Shown: positions 26,412-38,985, counted from the first letter of the stretch. The stretch is DNA of 64,000 nucleotides from Floccularia luteovirens (GCA_009739215.1 VSJF01000010.1:310001-374000); one strand, 5' to 3'. Notes: generated by a model not told the origin, from the letters alone. Made by a program: numbers and translations.

Positions 26412-28829
26412 TCACTCATCTTCAACATAATTCATAGAATCCCTATCAAGACTCGTTATCCTTGCGTATTCCAGTAACAACCTAGAACGAGAAACACCCA
26501 CAAACCCCATTATAATATTATTTTGGGGGATCATCAGCAATCATTAATCACGGTTCATCAAAAGTAATCAGAGAAAAGTGGCACAACGAGAACAACAAAA
26601 ACGAGTTTCCTATCCCCCTCCCCTCCTAAAAGAATTCTTATGAGAGCAACTCACCTAAACATATACGCAGTCATATCTTCTCTCCTCCAAAACTGCTTAC
26701 TCCACCTCCTCCCTTCCTTCCCAATCTTCTTCGCAAGTTCATCATGATTACCTTCGCCATACAAGCCTCCCCGAAAAAATGTATACGAGTCGTATAAATC
26801 CGAATAGTCAATTTGGATGGGGACGTAATGTACCCATGGTTGTATGCGGTCTATCCACCTGTAAATTTTTTTTTTTTGAAAGAGTTAAGGTGTATAAGTA
26901 GATGTATCATTTTTTTTTGGGTTGTGTGAAAGGAGAAGAAGGGGAGGGTTGTGTGTTCACCATTCGTGATAAGCAGATGCTTTGAAAACCAATGAGTTGG
27001 ATGTCATGAGACGTTTGAACCGGCTTGACCATCCATTCCCGTCAACCTATAAAATTTTTAATTCATCAACGGGGAAAGAAAGGGGGTGGGGGGATGCTCA
27101 CATCAATTAAATACTTATGCCTCCCAACTTCTCCACTCTGCCTATCCACGGGTCTTCTATACTCGAAAACGCTTTCGAGATAATCACAATACGATTTATC
27201 ACAGGCAATAGCTTTTCCCGAGAAATATACATCAGCGGAATTGGGGTTCAAAATGTTCTTCTTAATCTCTACTCCCTCTCCCACTCTCGCCTTGTCCCAG
27301 TCCCATCCTGAGCCTGAGCCTAAAGCGCCATTTTCATGATGATGATGATGACGACCTGGTGGCTCTGCCATCAACACATTCTCCGTCCCATTGAGTTCAG
27401 TCATCAACCGCACAAGATGTGCCCTCTGTGCAAATCTCCACCTCGTAAACTCATTATGGTGTATCCCCGTATTACCCCCTCTCCAAAAAATCCTCTCGTC
27501 ACTCTTCCGCTCCCACTCCGGGTCATTCTCTCGCGGTAGGATTTCATCATGCCAAGCGATAAACCCGGGTGGTTGTATGTCATGATAAATCGGAGTCGAA
27601 CAGTATGAGAATTGCAATGCCAGAGTCTGTGACGGAGATGGACCGGGTTCGGGTTGGAGGTATTGACCGTGGTTGTAGAATATATGGGGATTTTGACAGG
27701 GATCCATGGAGAGTCTATGATCGTTAATAAATGTTTTAGGTTTTTGACGGGGTGAGGGACGGTTATTCTGATTGATTGAGATTTCCTCGGGGCGGGCGGG
27801 CGAACCTGGTTCACATGCCGATACGTACCCCAAGTTTGCGGGTTTTGGAAGTTCATCGATATCAACATCTAGTTTTCCCAACGGTCGTGACGCAAGGAAG
27901 ATTACCTACTAATAATATATTGGGGGTTAAAAAAGATGAAGCTTACTTACATTTTCCTGATCTTGCAGCTTCTAGTATCACCTTTTTCACATGAAAATCT
28001 GATAACAAGTTCGGATTATCATGAGGAGATATAATAATTCTAAACGGTGGCAACATTTCTTCAACTGGTTCGAGCAGATTTTGGATCTCATGCAACCCTC
28101 TCAACAAAGATCTCTCCTTCCATGTCTCTGGAGTAGAGAAAGAAGTCCGAACTAATTCAGTGGGAAACGAAGAATTGGGTTTGGATAATGTAAAGGTATC
28201 AGTGACGAATTCCTGTGCGAATTGGATTATTTGTAGATCTGTTGGTGAGATGCCCCAGAATGGCTCTAGGTCGGAATTGATAAAGTCGTATTCGTCGGGT
28301 AGTTGAACGTTGTTTTCTTGTGCGTAGTTCCACCTGTGTTGCATGAAATAATAAATTACGATGACGGAGGAAAAATCACTCACCAGTCATCAAAACCCTT
28401 TGGTGGAGGTCTGCCATACCTCCTTTTATACTCTGCGACAGCCTGGCTCAATGTCTTGCTAGCTTTCGCTAATTTTTCCTTCCATTTTCTCTCACCGTTC
28501 CTTATTAACTCTAATATGGGATGTGTCCCATCGGGGTTAACTTGGACTAGTCCATTTCGATGGTATATATGCGTGGCGGCTGGGTCAGCGAGTGAAAATT
28601 GAGCTATATGCTGTGAGCAAAGAGGGTTTTTAATTCTTTCGTTGGCTTCTGGCTCGTTTTCTGCTGTAACGGGTGCATATTGAAGGGTTTTTCGACTTTG
28701 CTGGTCATAAGATGGTGTCCAATGCAAAGAAGGAGATGCGGGGGGTAAAGAAATGTGAATGAAGAAGTACAAAGCGAAGACGAGAAAGGTGAGAAAAGAA
28801 ATGCGACGTGCTGAAAAACGAGTGAACAT
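26412..28829 (-). CDS. CAP10-type glycosyltransferase (GT90)
   Basis: Exons on the minus strand: 28829-28384, 28333-27951, 27868-27102, 27046-26961, 26858-26655 and 26481-26412. They total 1956 nt, 651 aa, in frame. The protein is a type II Golgi protein: a short basic start (MFTRFSARR) followed by one membrane anchor (about residues 9-30). The luminal domain has FRIIISPHDNPN, ACEPGSPA, DERIFWRGGNTG, HKYLIDVDGNGWSSRFKRLM and LVFKASAYHEW, then WVHYVPIQIDYSDLYD, the GT90 core also found in Cryptococcus CAP10 and CXT1 and in animal POGLUTs. Relatives transfer xylose or glucose from UDP-sugars to glycans or glycolipids. The last exon (LLLEYARITSLDRDS) matches the usual family end and is easily missed. 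Convergent with the phosphatase gene. Confidence 0.9.
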
Positions 28830-28928
28830 GGGGGTGGAAGAGATAAATGCATAAATTTTAAACTTTAATGTACAATTTATTGATCCGCGTTTATACACCG
28901 AAATTACATAAAATATACCAGGTTACAC

Positions 28929-29855
28929 TTACTTCAACTTGCGCCAGACCATAACTCTCTCCCTGTCGCTATGGCCTGGTGCACTCACCTTGGGAACATA
29001 ATCTGTCAACCGCTCAAAACTATCCCCAAGGACTTCAGCGTAGTGATTCCCACGGATGTGATATGGGGGTCCACGCGCATCAGGGGGAAGGAGTGGATAG
29101 ACGAGGGTGATGAGGATTGCTCCTGGTTTGAGCAAGTCGTTGATTTTTCGGCCCCACTCAGAACGTTTGGCAGGGGGTATTGCGGTGAAGAATCTGATTG
29201 GAAAGTTAATTTACATTTGGGTGGGTCTTGGGTTGTACGCACGTGTAATCATAGATCAAGTCAAATCGTTCGGATGCCGGTATGTTTAATTCGAAAAAGT
29301 CGCCTTGTTGAAATATCACTTTTCCTGTCGGCTGGGTGGGTAGCGATGCCAATAGCCTTGTTTAAGAGAATCAGCAAAATATAATTGTATGTAGCAAATT
29401 TACTTGCTCGTTTGCTGCGTTTACAGCTATTTGAGAGATCTCAAGGCCAATAGAATCAAGGCCGAGAGTGGATGCGATTTGTATCACATCACGACCCTAA
29501 AATCAGTTTCAGATATAGACACAAAGGCAAAGGGTATGCACGCACAACGCCACAGCCAGGGACAAAAGCACGACCAGGAGCACGAGGAAGTGGGACGATA
29601 TCACCAAGATCAGTGGAGACAGAGCCGTTTTCCAAAAGGTCGACGAGAGGGGGCTGTACGATGCCCTCATTCCATGGTGTGACACCTTGATGCCTAGATG
29701 CCGAACCAATGATGTGAATTGTGTGACAATTACCAAAATAGGCGAGACAGACCAAGCTTGCTCCCATGTCGACAAGTCGTCCTCTTTAATGAATTTCGCG
29801 CAGTTTGTTGATAACAGTACCTGTGGGGAGGTCTGGAGTAGGTAACAGCAGCCAT
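28929..29855 (-). CDS. TPMT-like SAM methyltransferase, copy 1 (two apparent +1 frameshifts)
   Basis: Minus-strand exons: 29855-29753, 29693-29549, 29496-29408, 29356-29243 and 29193-28929. Landmarks are DDLSTWEQAW, GVTPWNEGIVQPPL, AFVPGCGG (SAM-binding glycine loop), DVIQIASTLGLDSIGLEIS, FDLIYDYTFFTAIPP, KPGAILITLVYP and the end RERVMVWRKLK. These define the thiopurine/thiol/halide methyltransferase fold. The same gene layout occurs in the copy at 41377, with exons 3 and 4 of equal length (89 and 114 nt). The third intron needs a GC donor. The exon sum of 716 nt exceeds a multiple of three by two. The extra bases are best placed in homopolymers near 29794 (TTT) and 29825 (GGGG), both in exon 1, so the exact start (ATG 29855) is uncertain. 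Confidence 0.82.
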
Positions 29856-30045
29856 TGTATGAAAGGCAAAGAAGAGGAAGAGTGGTTGAAAGTAGGTATT
29901 GGGGAATGGTACTCTGGCCCGGAGAGCTGAGTAATGTAAACTCGGCAGGGTGGGGACGTAAGTAGCGGAGATATGATTTGTCAGCAGAATGGTAGTAAAA
30001 GAGAGAAAGATTGTTAACGTTGTTCTCTTCATCCAAACTCAAACT
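29856..30045. promoter_or_regulatory. Divergent promoter between methyltransferase copy 1 and bZIP gene
   Basis: Only 190 bp separate the two inferred start codons, which face away from each other. Both genes must share this interval or have promoters reaching into each other. No specific element could be assigned. Confidence 0.5.
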
Positions 30046-32598
30046 ATGCTCGTCGACAATCCTCTTCCTCTCTTTCACAACTTTGGTGACGACATCTCCG
30101 ACCTTTTCCATTCAGATCTCTTCCTTCCTTCAACCTCTTCAGCATCCTCCTCTTCAGCTTCTAACGCTTCTTCTCCTGCCTCTCCCTTTCCCCATCTCAC
30201 TCCACCTCAACAATCTCCCCTTCTCGCTTTCCCTGAACCCTCTTCAACTAACTTTTACTCTCTCTTTGACGAAGAGACAAAGCAGTCAGATTCTTACGAC
30301 TTTCTTTCCACTCAGTACGATGCAAACTCTCTCGATTTCAATGCTGCCCTTGCCATGGATATGAACATGGGCATTGATATCAACCCATCTATCGCCATGG
30401 ACCTTGGCATCGACATCCGTTCAGATAATGTATGTATCGATCCCCAGCTCGTTGATACTCCTGCCCCTGCCCCTGCTCTCAATGATTTCGACACTCTCGA
30501 GCAAGACGTAAAAGAGGCAGATAAAGACAAAGAAGCAGAGCCTGAAAAATTGTCATTGACCATCACCCCAATGAAGGTAGGTGGTCATGGTAAGGCTCGT
30601 CGTGGCACCGTTCAGAGTGGTGGTGTTGTCAAGAACGTGGCCACTGCTAGCTCTACAGTCAAGAGCCTCCCTGCTGTCGTCAAGAGTTCTGCTGTGAGGG
30701 GTGCCCAAAGGGACAAGGAAAACTCCGGTGCAGGAATCAACTCCACATCAACATCAACATCAGCACTCGTGGACAAGTCTCTTGCAAAAGATAATTTTAA
30801 CGTGAGAGCACAAAGTGTAACCAGCAATCGATCTCAAGGCAATGGTATTGATGACGATGAAGATGATCTTCCCCAAGATTGGCGTCCATCGCCAGAAGTT
30901 TTCGCAAAAATGTCAAGTAAGGAGAAGCGACAACTGCGCAATAAGATAAGCGCCCGCAACTTCAGGGTCCGCAGGAAGGGTGAGTCACAATATCATTGTT
31001 CTCCCTTGTTCTCCCTCTTTCCATCATCGATATCCCGACAATCTCGCTTTTTTGTTGTTAATACTACCTGTGACTATATTTAACCATTCTCTTTGTCTCA
31101 TCAGAATACATATCAACTCTCGAGGGCGATATTGCAGAACGTGACCGGTTGCTCGACGCCATCAGGAGCGAGTTGGGTTCTACTCAATCCGAGAATGCTG
31201 CTCTGCGACGTGAAATTGCTGCGCTGAAACGTGTACTTCTTGATGGTCGTGGTAATAGTAACACTACGTCGACTGATGCACTCGGGAAGGATGACTTCCT
31301 CAACTTGGGTGCTGACAGCTGACCTCGTAAATCTCCCACCACCCGCGCCTTTAGGTGCGATCAGTGCCGCAGAAATGCTCCGTGCAGCTGGAGTCATCGG
31401 TCCCGACGGAGCCGTTACTTCGCCTTCCTCGCCCACCGCATCAACATCTCAAACGGCCTCCCCATCACTCCTTGCACCTAATACTAACAAGGATGTTCGC
31501 ACGTCTGGTGGCGGTGGCCGGTTCTGGGGTGGTGTCATGGGTGGACTTGGTGGCGTGACGCCTGTCCATACTACTTTCGTACCCCAAACACCTTTAAGGG
31601 CTGCGTTGATGGAGAATGTGAACCCAGCATTGAACGCAAATAATGCTGTTCGGAAAGATAGTAAGGTCCAGAACCAGTCACGACCACCACTTGGATTCGA
31701 TAACTTTGCAGACTTGAATCCATTCACTATGAAGACCCTTGATGCGTAAGTTTATCGCTTTAATTCTCTTTTACATCAATTTACACAATTGATCTCTTAG
31801 ATACCGGATGCACCTTTGGGGAAAGATGGCCGCACAACACCATTGGAATCAACAGCAACAGCAGCAACAACAGCAACAACAAACTCAGAAACACCTCAGC
31901 AACTTCAACAGCGCCAATTCCCCAACTTCAGCTCAGTTCCAGAACCTCATCTCTGGTATGCGGCCGCACTACTTCTCCAAGACCAACAATCTGCCAGAAT
32001 ACACCTACTTCCCCGCCTGGGTACAGCACTACAATTTCTGCTCTGTTGTCTGGGAAACAAATTGCCTCATCTGCATATCCAAGCCCACCTGCCTCACCAA
32101 AAATCACGTCTCGCCTTCCGAGAGAGGAGAAGGAACAGCAGCAGAGGGCGAACCAACATCAACAAGAGCGAGATGCAGCACTTCTTGCTGCTATGGCTTC
32201 TCAGACACTATTCCGAAAATTGGGAAGTGCGTTTTGGGATGCGTTTTCTGGATCATCAACATCATCATATTCACCATCAACGTCTACTCATGGTGCGAAG
32301 AACTGGGATCCCGAAAAGGTTCGACGCGTGTTGGAAGGTACTGCTGTTGTGCGCGTTGTTGATGTTGATGCTACACCTCCTGTAAGTGGTTCAGGCTCTG
32401 CTTTTGTTACCTCTACCTCACACCGATCGACTCAGGTACAAACACAGACTGCATCCACACCAACGAGGAGTGTTAACACCTACCCAATCAGCTTCGACAT
32501 CGACAACCCAGCAATGTCAAGATAACCTGAAGAAATGTTCGATGTCTGAGTTGCTTGAAGAGAGCATGAGGAGTTTGAGTATCTCGAAAGGTCGTTGA
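30046..32598 (+). CDS. bZIP transcription factor, up to three apparent +1 frameshifts
   Basis: Exons 30046-30979, 31105-31745 and 31801-32598. The basic region KRQLRNKISARNFRVRRK is followed across a 125-nt intron by the zipper (YISTLEGDIAERDRLLDAI, then SENAALRREIAALKRVLL). The N-terminus is acidic and Ser-rich. C-terminal to the zipper are NLPPPAPL, RFWGGVMGGLGGVTPVHTT, FTMKTLDAYRMHLWGKMAAQ with a poly-Gln run, RKLGSAFWDAFSG and a final LLEESMRSLSISKGR. These blocks lie in successive reading frames: shifts of +1 are needed near 31310-31322, between about 31965 and 32030, and near 32470-32515. The first could instead be a 47-nt intron (GTGCTG..TTTAG). Nuclear regulator; targets unknown. Divergent from methyltransferase copy 1. 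Confidence 0.85.
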
Positions 32599-33018
32599 AC
32601 GCCCTTTCTTTTTTGGTTCGAGTCTGTGAGAAGAAGAAATCTTTTTAGAAGTGGGACCAAGGAATAAAAAGGAATAGTGTGCTTGTAAGGCAAGAAGAAG
32701 AAATTGGATTGGCTTTGATGGAAGAACGAAAATGCTTTTCGAAGTAATAGGTTTTGAAGAAAAGAAGTTTTTTTTAAAATATTATAATCGACGACTCCTT
32801 TGAATTTTTTTTCTTTCTTTTAATTCCTAATCACAATACGTTTCTCTCTTTCTCCTCCTTTTTTCTCTACCCTCGACAGTATCAGTAATCCTCCGATCAA
32901 CAAATCTTCGTTCGATATATTGCCCACCCTTCCGTATGCCATCCCAATTCCTCCCCTATTTGCAGTCATACCGAGCTTGTCAAGTTATGAGCGCCGACGC
33001 CAAGTTTTGCGATCCGGT

Positions 33019-34070
33019 CCAATCCGAAGTATTACCTCGAGAGAAAAACTTCTCGTTTTCGTCTCTGAAAATCTCTCCCCCTCTCCCGTTCAACATTCAA
33101 CTCCTCCCCCATCAAAGTTTTTCGGATATGTGGTACCCCCCTTAGAAGAGTATTCTTTTTCTCGAAGCTTTGCATGAAACGCGGACGATTTTTTCGAGGT
33201 TGGTGTAGGGGAATGGTTTGCGGATTTTTAGAGTCGGGGGTTTGGTTGGTTTAAGGAAGAGATTGGTTGGAGGTTTTTGAAATCTCATACTCGTATGCAA
33301 TGTTGTACATATATTTAATGTGGAAGCAGGAATTTACATACCTGTACATCTGCTGTTTCACCTCTGTTGCGGCACTGAATAAAAGAATGGGGTATACACT
33401 TTTTTTACATAAATAAAGTAGTTCTCTTGGACGTTTGTTTCCTTTTTGTACTATCTTTCTCTATATATCTATGTCTTTTCCCTACCCTATCTATGGTTGT
33501 TGAACGTTGAAATGTTGGGTATGTAGAAAATGAAATAATTTAAGGATTGTGATTCAAAACCACGTTTGAGCGAGAGAAAACTACCGTAAATTATGGATAT
33601 TGTTGTTTTTATCTCTGAGACTCTTTCTCCCTCAACTTCTCCCCTAATCAAAGCTTTCCCGGACATGTGGTTCCCCCTTCAGAAGAATATTATGTTATAA
33701 AAGAGTGGGGTCTCTCTTGACTGAGGCGCAGTGGAGGGAAGTTGATAGATAAACGAATGTAATAATAATGTAGAACTACGCGTCGTGTATCTACTTAAAT
33801 ACTAAGGAATGTTAATAGCCTTTTAGCTGTTCTAATAAATATAATACCCAAGCACTGATAAGCAGTGTGAAGCGCTACATGGGGCGTAGCCTCAATTCCG
33901 AGGCTACGCGTTGCTATCTACTTGCGCGTTACTACCTACAACAGTCTCAACTTTTTCTCTCTTTAGGCTCTCGATGTCTTTTTCGTACCCTAATAATAGC
34001 TGTTGAACTTTGAAACATTCAGTATGTATGTGGAGAATGAAAAATAATTTAAAGATGTGATTCATGATTG
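33019..34070. repeat. Diverged direct duplication, about 0.5 kb per unit
   Basis: Segment 33045-33145 (TCTCTGAAAATCTCTCCCC to ATGTGGTACCCCCCTTAGAAG) resembles 33610-33690 (TCTCTGAGACTCTTTCTCCC to ATGTGGTTCCCCCTTCAGAAG). Segment 33460-33555 (ATGTCTTTTCCCTACCCTA, GTTGTTGAACGTTGAAATG) resembles 33970-34065 (ATGTCTTTTTCGTACCCTA, GCTGTTGAACTTTGAAAC). The order is the same and the offsets are about 540 and 505 bp, so the whole unit appears duplicated in tandem and then diverged. It lies downstream of the bZIP gene. Confidence 0.65.
33884..33909. repeat. Perfect hairpin (10-bp stem, 6-nt loop)
   Basis: GCGTAGCCTC, then AATTCC, then GAGGCTACGC: a perfect inverted repeat between the two duplicated units. 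It could be a terminator-like or mobile-element end structure. No flanking target duplication was found. Confidence 0.6.
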
Positions 34071-37000
34071 ATAATTCATAATTTTTCCTTCTTCTTTCCC
34101 CGAACCGATCGCAAGAAAGAGTGCATACTTAAGTACTTATGTACAAGCTGTAAATTATATTGAGTCCCAGTCAATCATCGCGGTTTGCTTCTTTTTAATT
34201 CCCGTTTCAAAATATATTACTGTGGGTTTTCGGCCGATTTACATCTTCCTCCCTCTCTTATTCGACGGCTTCTGTAGATCGATACATATATATTTTAAAA
34301 GACCCCCAAAGTACCAATTGTACATAAGTGCTGAAAACCGTTCATTATACCGTTGTACAGTGACAGACTTTATATATATATATTATGATACAGCACATAT
34401 ACAAAATCTTGATTTAGTTCACAATTTTGCTTCCGCCGTGTACATATATATATATCAGTTCTGTGCTTTTTTACCCACGTACATATATATAAATGCGTTG
34501 CTTGCATGGAGGAATTTATTTATAAAAATATCCTAGGTTTTTTTTTGTTCCTAATTCACGCAAGTTTTGCATGCAAGTGGGGGTTGGTTAGATTGTAGTT
34601 TTTGTGGGGTGAACGTCAATGTATAAAAGACCATCTTTTCTTCTTCTTCTTCTTATTATCTTAAGATGATTCCGCCCGGCTTTTTTACGAGGAAAATATC
34701 CCTTGTGTTCCTTTTTGTAGAAACGTTTTCATTAAACACTCGTACTCTAGAATCCACATGTGAGCATGCAGTAGTATTAGAGGATCAAATTAATCATCCC
34801 AAAGCATTAAAGATTAAATTTATACATGTCTAACTGTGCTAGGAAACTTATTATCCATAACATTCTTCACTGCCTTTTTTTTTAATACAGCGAACATTTC
34901 ATTATCATAATCCGCTCTAACTTCAACGGTTTTATCAAATATAGACCTTCTTCTTCCTTAACACTCCCGCGGCTCTCGGCAGGGAGGAGAAAGAGTAAGT
35001 TTCAGAAGATGGTAAAAATGTAACAAAACTGATTCTAGGCGGAGAAGAGAGTGGGAGGTGGAGGGAAAAATTGGGGGGTTGTGTATGTGTGTTGTTTTCT
35101 ATTTTCTGAATCATGATGGCTATGTACGGCAGGTTTTCCAGAAAAATACAATCCATCAAGGCATCAAGAAGGTTCTTGAGAGAAACTTTTCCAATTGCAG
35201 AGAACTTTGCCAAGAGTTCAGGAGAGACTCTTCGAGGTTGTGGTTCTCGATGAGTCCATTAGGGTTGTTAATCTCTCTTTATTGCCTCGTTCTTTCTCCA
35301 GAACATGTGGTCTTGAAGAAGATAAGATAACAACAAGAGCAACAAATATAGAGTAAAGCGGAGAAAAGAAAGAAAATCCATGTCCATCCCTAACCCTCAA
35401 ACCTTCAAACTCTCGGGCGCCAGCTTTACATTTCTCTCGTGATATCAAGCACGTAAGCCAACTACTTCCACTCGACCACCTTCACACTCCTTAAACGCCA
35501 CACCCACAACTAGTTTCCATATCTTCGGATTTTGCGTGTGCTTCCGGCGGGTTCAATGCCACACCATTTCATTTATGGATATAATATGTACAACTCCCCC
35601 CCTCCCCCCCGTCCCAAATCAGCCAGTCTCCACCTAACTTATACATGATCATATCTGATTTGGTGATGCGGTTATACCGGCGGTCGGAGGTACACTTATA
35701 AACATATGCGGAAGTTTCTGTGTACGCACAAGGTACATGCAATTTGTTATATATGGATAATAAAGCAAAAATGTATTGAATTTTTCTATGTGTGTGATAG
35801 TATGGTTAACTTGCTGAGAAGGGGAGTATGTACTTACGGAGTTGTAGTGCTCGGGGCAGAAGCCAGATGGGGAGATTTGGACCCTAATCCTATGTTTTTC
35901 GATAAACTGGTTACAGTAAGATCCCAACCAGGGACGATTGGGGTGGGTGTGGGGTGTTCGACGGTATGATCCCGTGAAGTTGACAGGAAGCAGGAAGCAG
36001 GAATCAAAGATCAGGAATGGTGAGGGTTGTAATTTCACATTCATCACGAAACTGAAACTTAAGCGATATAAGCCGCCCGCTTACCCAGAAACATCTCGCT
36101 TGCTTAGCTCTTTATGTGACCAAGAACAAGGGGTGTTTGAAAGTGGTAAAGTAATATCCGAAATGGTCAAAGGGATGCAAAAAATACGCGAAAAGGTGAT
36201 ATGTGTGATTCAGAGCTTTCAGTTCCTGTGGGCCACATGTTTTGAAGAGAGAATCCTGGAAGCACAAGGGTAGCTGCTCGGTATTAATAAATATCTATAT
36301 TGCTAATGAGTTAGGGAAAGTGTACTTTGTCTTGTCAAGAGTAATCTTCACTCCCGAGTTTATATAAACAGCCCATTGCAGTGGGTCATGTAAGCTTTGA
36401 ATAACCTCTTGCTTATCACAAGCATGCAATCAAAAGTGACCATCTGATGATGGTAGGTTGCAGCAGGCAGGGGAGAGGGTGATGTCAAGAAGCGTATTGA
36501 CATTTATGTATCAGAGGTCGCATGGAAAAACCCAGCCCATAGCTGTGGGCTTGGTTCTCTTCGAAAAGATTGTTATGATTTCAAACACAGCAAACATGAA
36601 AGAAACGCTTCGAAGGGTACCAATCGCATGCAAACTGTTCAATTGCATGGCTACAGACACTCACACACATGCTGCCCCTCAACAACAGCGTCCGGACGAA
36701 TGTCACAATCGCCCCGCACCGTTACTTTGGGGGTAAAAACACTTCGAAATTCATCGCTTCCTTTCCGTTCGTTCCCAGCGAGCCGGTCTAGTTGTTGTTA
36801 ATGATGTTGATGATGTTAAAAATTGTTCGGTCCAGGAAAATCAGACCTATGGCATGACCGATTATTATTTGATTTTTTTTCCCAGCACACCGTTCAAACT
36901 GTCCAGATAGGCAGGTGCGTCCCCCGCGGAAGTCTTCAATTCAATTGTTTTTTTTTATATCTTATTTTTTCGTGTTTCGTGTTTCATTAAACCTGCGATT

Positions 37001-37515
37001 GTAAAAAGAACTTTTTGGTCTCGGGAGGAATTGGACCCGCGCTGCCCAAGCCTTGGGATTCAGGTTCATGATTCCGGAGAGAGAAATAGAGGGAGGAGAA
37101 CCTTTCAGTCCGTTGCACGTAATTAAAGCGTACGCGTTTAGACACCCGTCATCTAACCACTAATACCACCTGAGGGGTTCTTTCCCCCCACTCGTCGACG
37201 TTCGGAATTGTCGCCCCCTTTTGAACTCGTGTAAGGGGGTGATTACATACAGATGCCGCGTGGGTGGAAATGAGGATGACATAGGGAGAGAAATGAAATA
37301 GCCGAGCAGGCCCCAGGGGGATTACGTCTGGTGTCACCATGAAGATAGCGGGAGCCAAGCTGCGATGAGAGCAGTGTGAGAGATGAAAGGGAAAGAGAAA
37401 TGGGGAAAATGCCTACAAGGGTCTATTCCTATACAAGTATCTGAAAGAACCCATCTCTGCCCTGACCCGCGCTCATGTTGGCATCCTCCTCTATACCTTT
37501 CTCGCTTACTGTCGT

Positions 37516-38985
37516 GTGTTCCCCCCAGCATTCCTTCTTTCTTATCCCACCATTCCAATATTTTCTTTTCTCTTTCTCATTAACACCCACAAAGCTTTTC
37601 CTTTCTTCTCTTCCACCACTTCCAACGTCTTCTCGCTCTTTCCCTTTACTTCTCCTCTTACCTCTCACCTGTTTCCTTCGATTGTCGTCGACCTGCTCAA
37701 CCACGACAGCGACACCAACGCCCTGTCCCGTTCACAACGCGCTCCCACGGCGGACGTTTCCCTCCCAGTCAATTCTGTTGCCTCTTCATCATCTACTTCG
37801 CACCCAAGTAGTCCACCACTTCCAACCGCCCCGCAACCCCGTCGAGAAAGTCCGCGACACCTGCCAAGAGCGCAGCGGGCCCCAGGTGTCCCGTGCCTTT
37901 GCTCGACGTGCCACCTTTCCACAAGGCTCTTCCCTAGGACCGCGGAGGGGAAGATAGTCCTCCCGCATCCGAGTCAGCAAGCATCAAGCGTCCCAGGTGT
38001 GAACGTCAATGTACCGCCATCAGATGATTCAGGTGCACATCTTGGTTCCACTTCGGCCGCTGCTTCCTCGTCGTCTAGATCATCTGGCACCACCACTGCT
38101 CCTGCGAGTTATCCTGCGGTCACAGATGTGAATAATACTGCTTTGGGGTGTGAGTCGTGCGTCTGCGATGTGCATATAATGAAATTGTGGGTTAATTAAT
38201 TTTCTTTCAACCGCACAGTGCCAGTATTACGAGCATCACGACGGCGAGGTTTATCCGCGGCGAGAGGTGAGATACTTTTTTTCCCTGCCCAGAGCCAAAA
38301 AAATGTTTGGGAAAACTGATGGAACGGTTCTTTTTGCTTGGCATGACCATGTATTTGTTTGATTCTTTGTGTAGGTAGCGGAAGTGCTGGGCGACAGGTT
38401 CCTTCCATGCGTGATTCGGAATCATTGGCCACATCAACGCATTATTTACGACCTGCACCAGGCCCGGAATCAGAAGAGCCTTCGAATAGATCTGCTGCAG
38501 ACACTCGCCATCAGCGCCGCAATCCAGGGCCATTATTGACTTACATTCACGATTATCCGCCGTCTTCCTCAGCCTCTACTTCGAATCACCAATTATCATC
38601 ATCATCACACCCATCTAGAGGACATACAACACGACACCGACATCCCCAGCGCGGGGCAACAGATAGCGCACAAAAAGAGGAAAGAACAGAGATGCGCGAC
38701 CCTACTCATAACACACAAGCGCAAGGACAGAGCACCATAACACCACCCCCAGCTTCTATGAGCCCCGCTCAACCACCATCGGGTAGCCCGAACAATATGC
38801 GCGCTACGACGCAGATACGCTTCCGTCAACCTGTAGTAGGGGTTGCGGAATCTAGCTCGAGCCCTACGCCGATGTTCCAGGTCAAGTGGGACTCGGAGCG
38901 TAAACGCCGACAGGGGTACTTTGCACAAGAGGACGGGGAGGAGAAGTCACCCTTTAGACATTATAATAAAGAAGACTGTCAGTAA
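37516..38985 (+). CDS. Ser/Pro-rich protein of unknown function, 5' part uncertain
   Basis: The 3' part is well supported. An exon ending at 38149 (GTGAGT donor), exon 38219-38266 and exon 38375-38985 read in one frame through ALG-LPVLRASRRRGLSAARG-SGSAGRQVPSMRDSE to a basic-aromatic end (MFQVKWDSERKRRQGYFAQE, then SPFRHYNKEDCQ). Upstream the frame is doubtful. The frame used from 37516 contains plausible Ser-rich segments (SVASSSSTSHPSSPP). Between about 37821 and 37926, however, a different frame looks more protein-like (RPATPSRKSATPAKSAAG, CPVPLLDVPPFHKALP). This may be another place where single-base errors break the gene. No domain recognised; the conserved-looking C-terminal block suggests a regulator. 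Confidence 0.55.

Larger units (their letters stand above)
32599..37515. other. 4.9-kb intergenic region with internal duplication
   Basis: No supported gene. AT-rich with poly-T runs and several (TA)n tracts around 34270-34500. Two related segments near 33.0-33.6 and 33.6-34.07 kb are listed separately. The last 100 bases before 37516 are pyrimidine-rich and may be the promoter and leader of the next gene. Confidence 0.6.

Noticed and set aside
30046..32598. Programmed +1 frameshifting in the bZIP gene
   Set aside because: Three shift sites without a shared slippery motif, and the same +1 bias in unrelated genes, fit sequence error better.
37018..37085. Possible tRNA with GGTTCATGATTCC
   Set aside because: The sequence resembles a T-arm only loosely; no D-arm box A or complementary acceptor stem was found.
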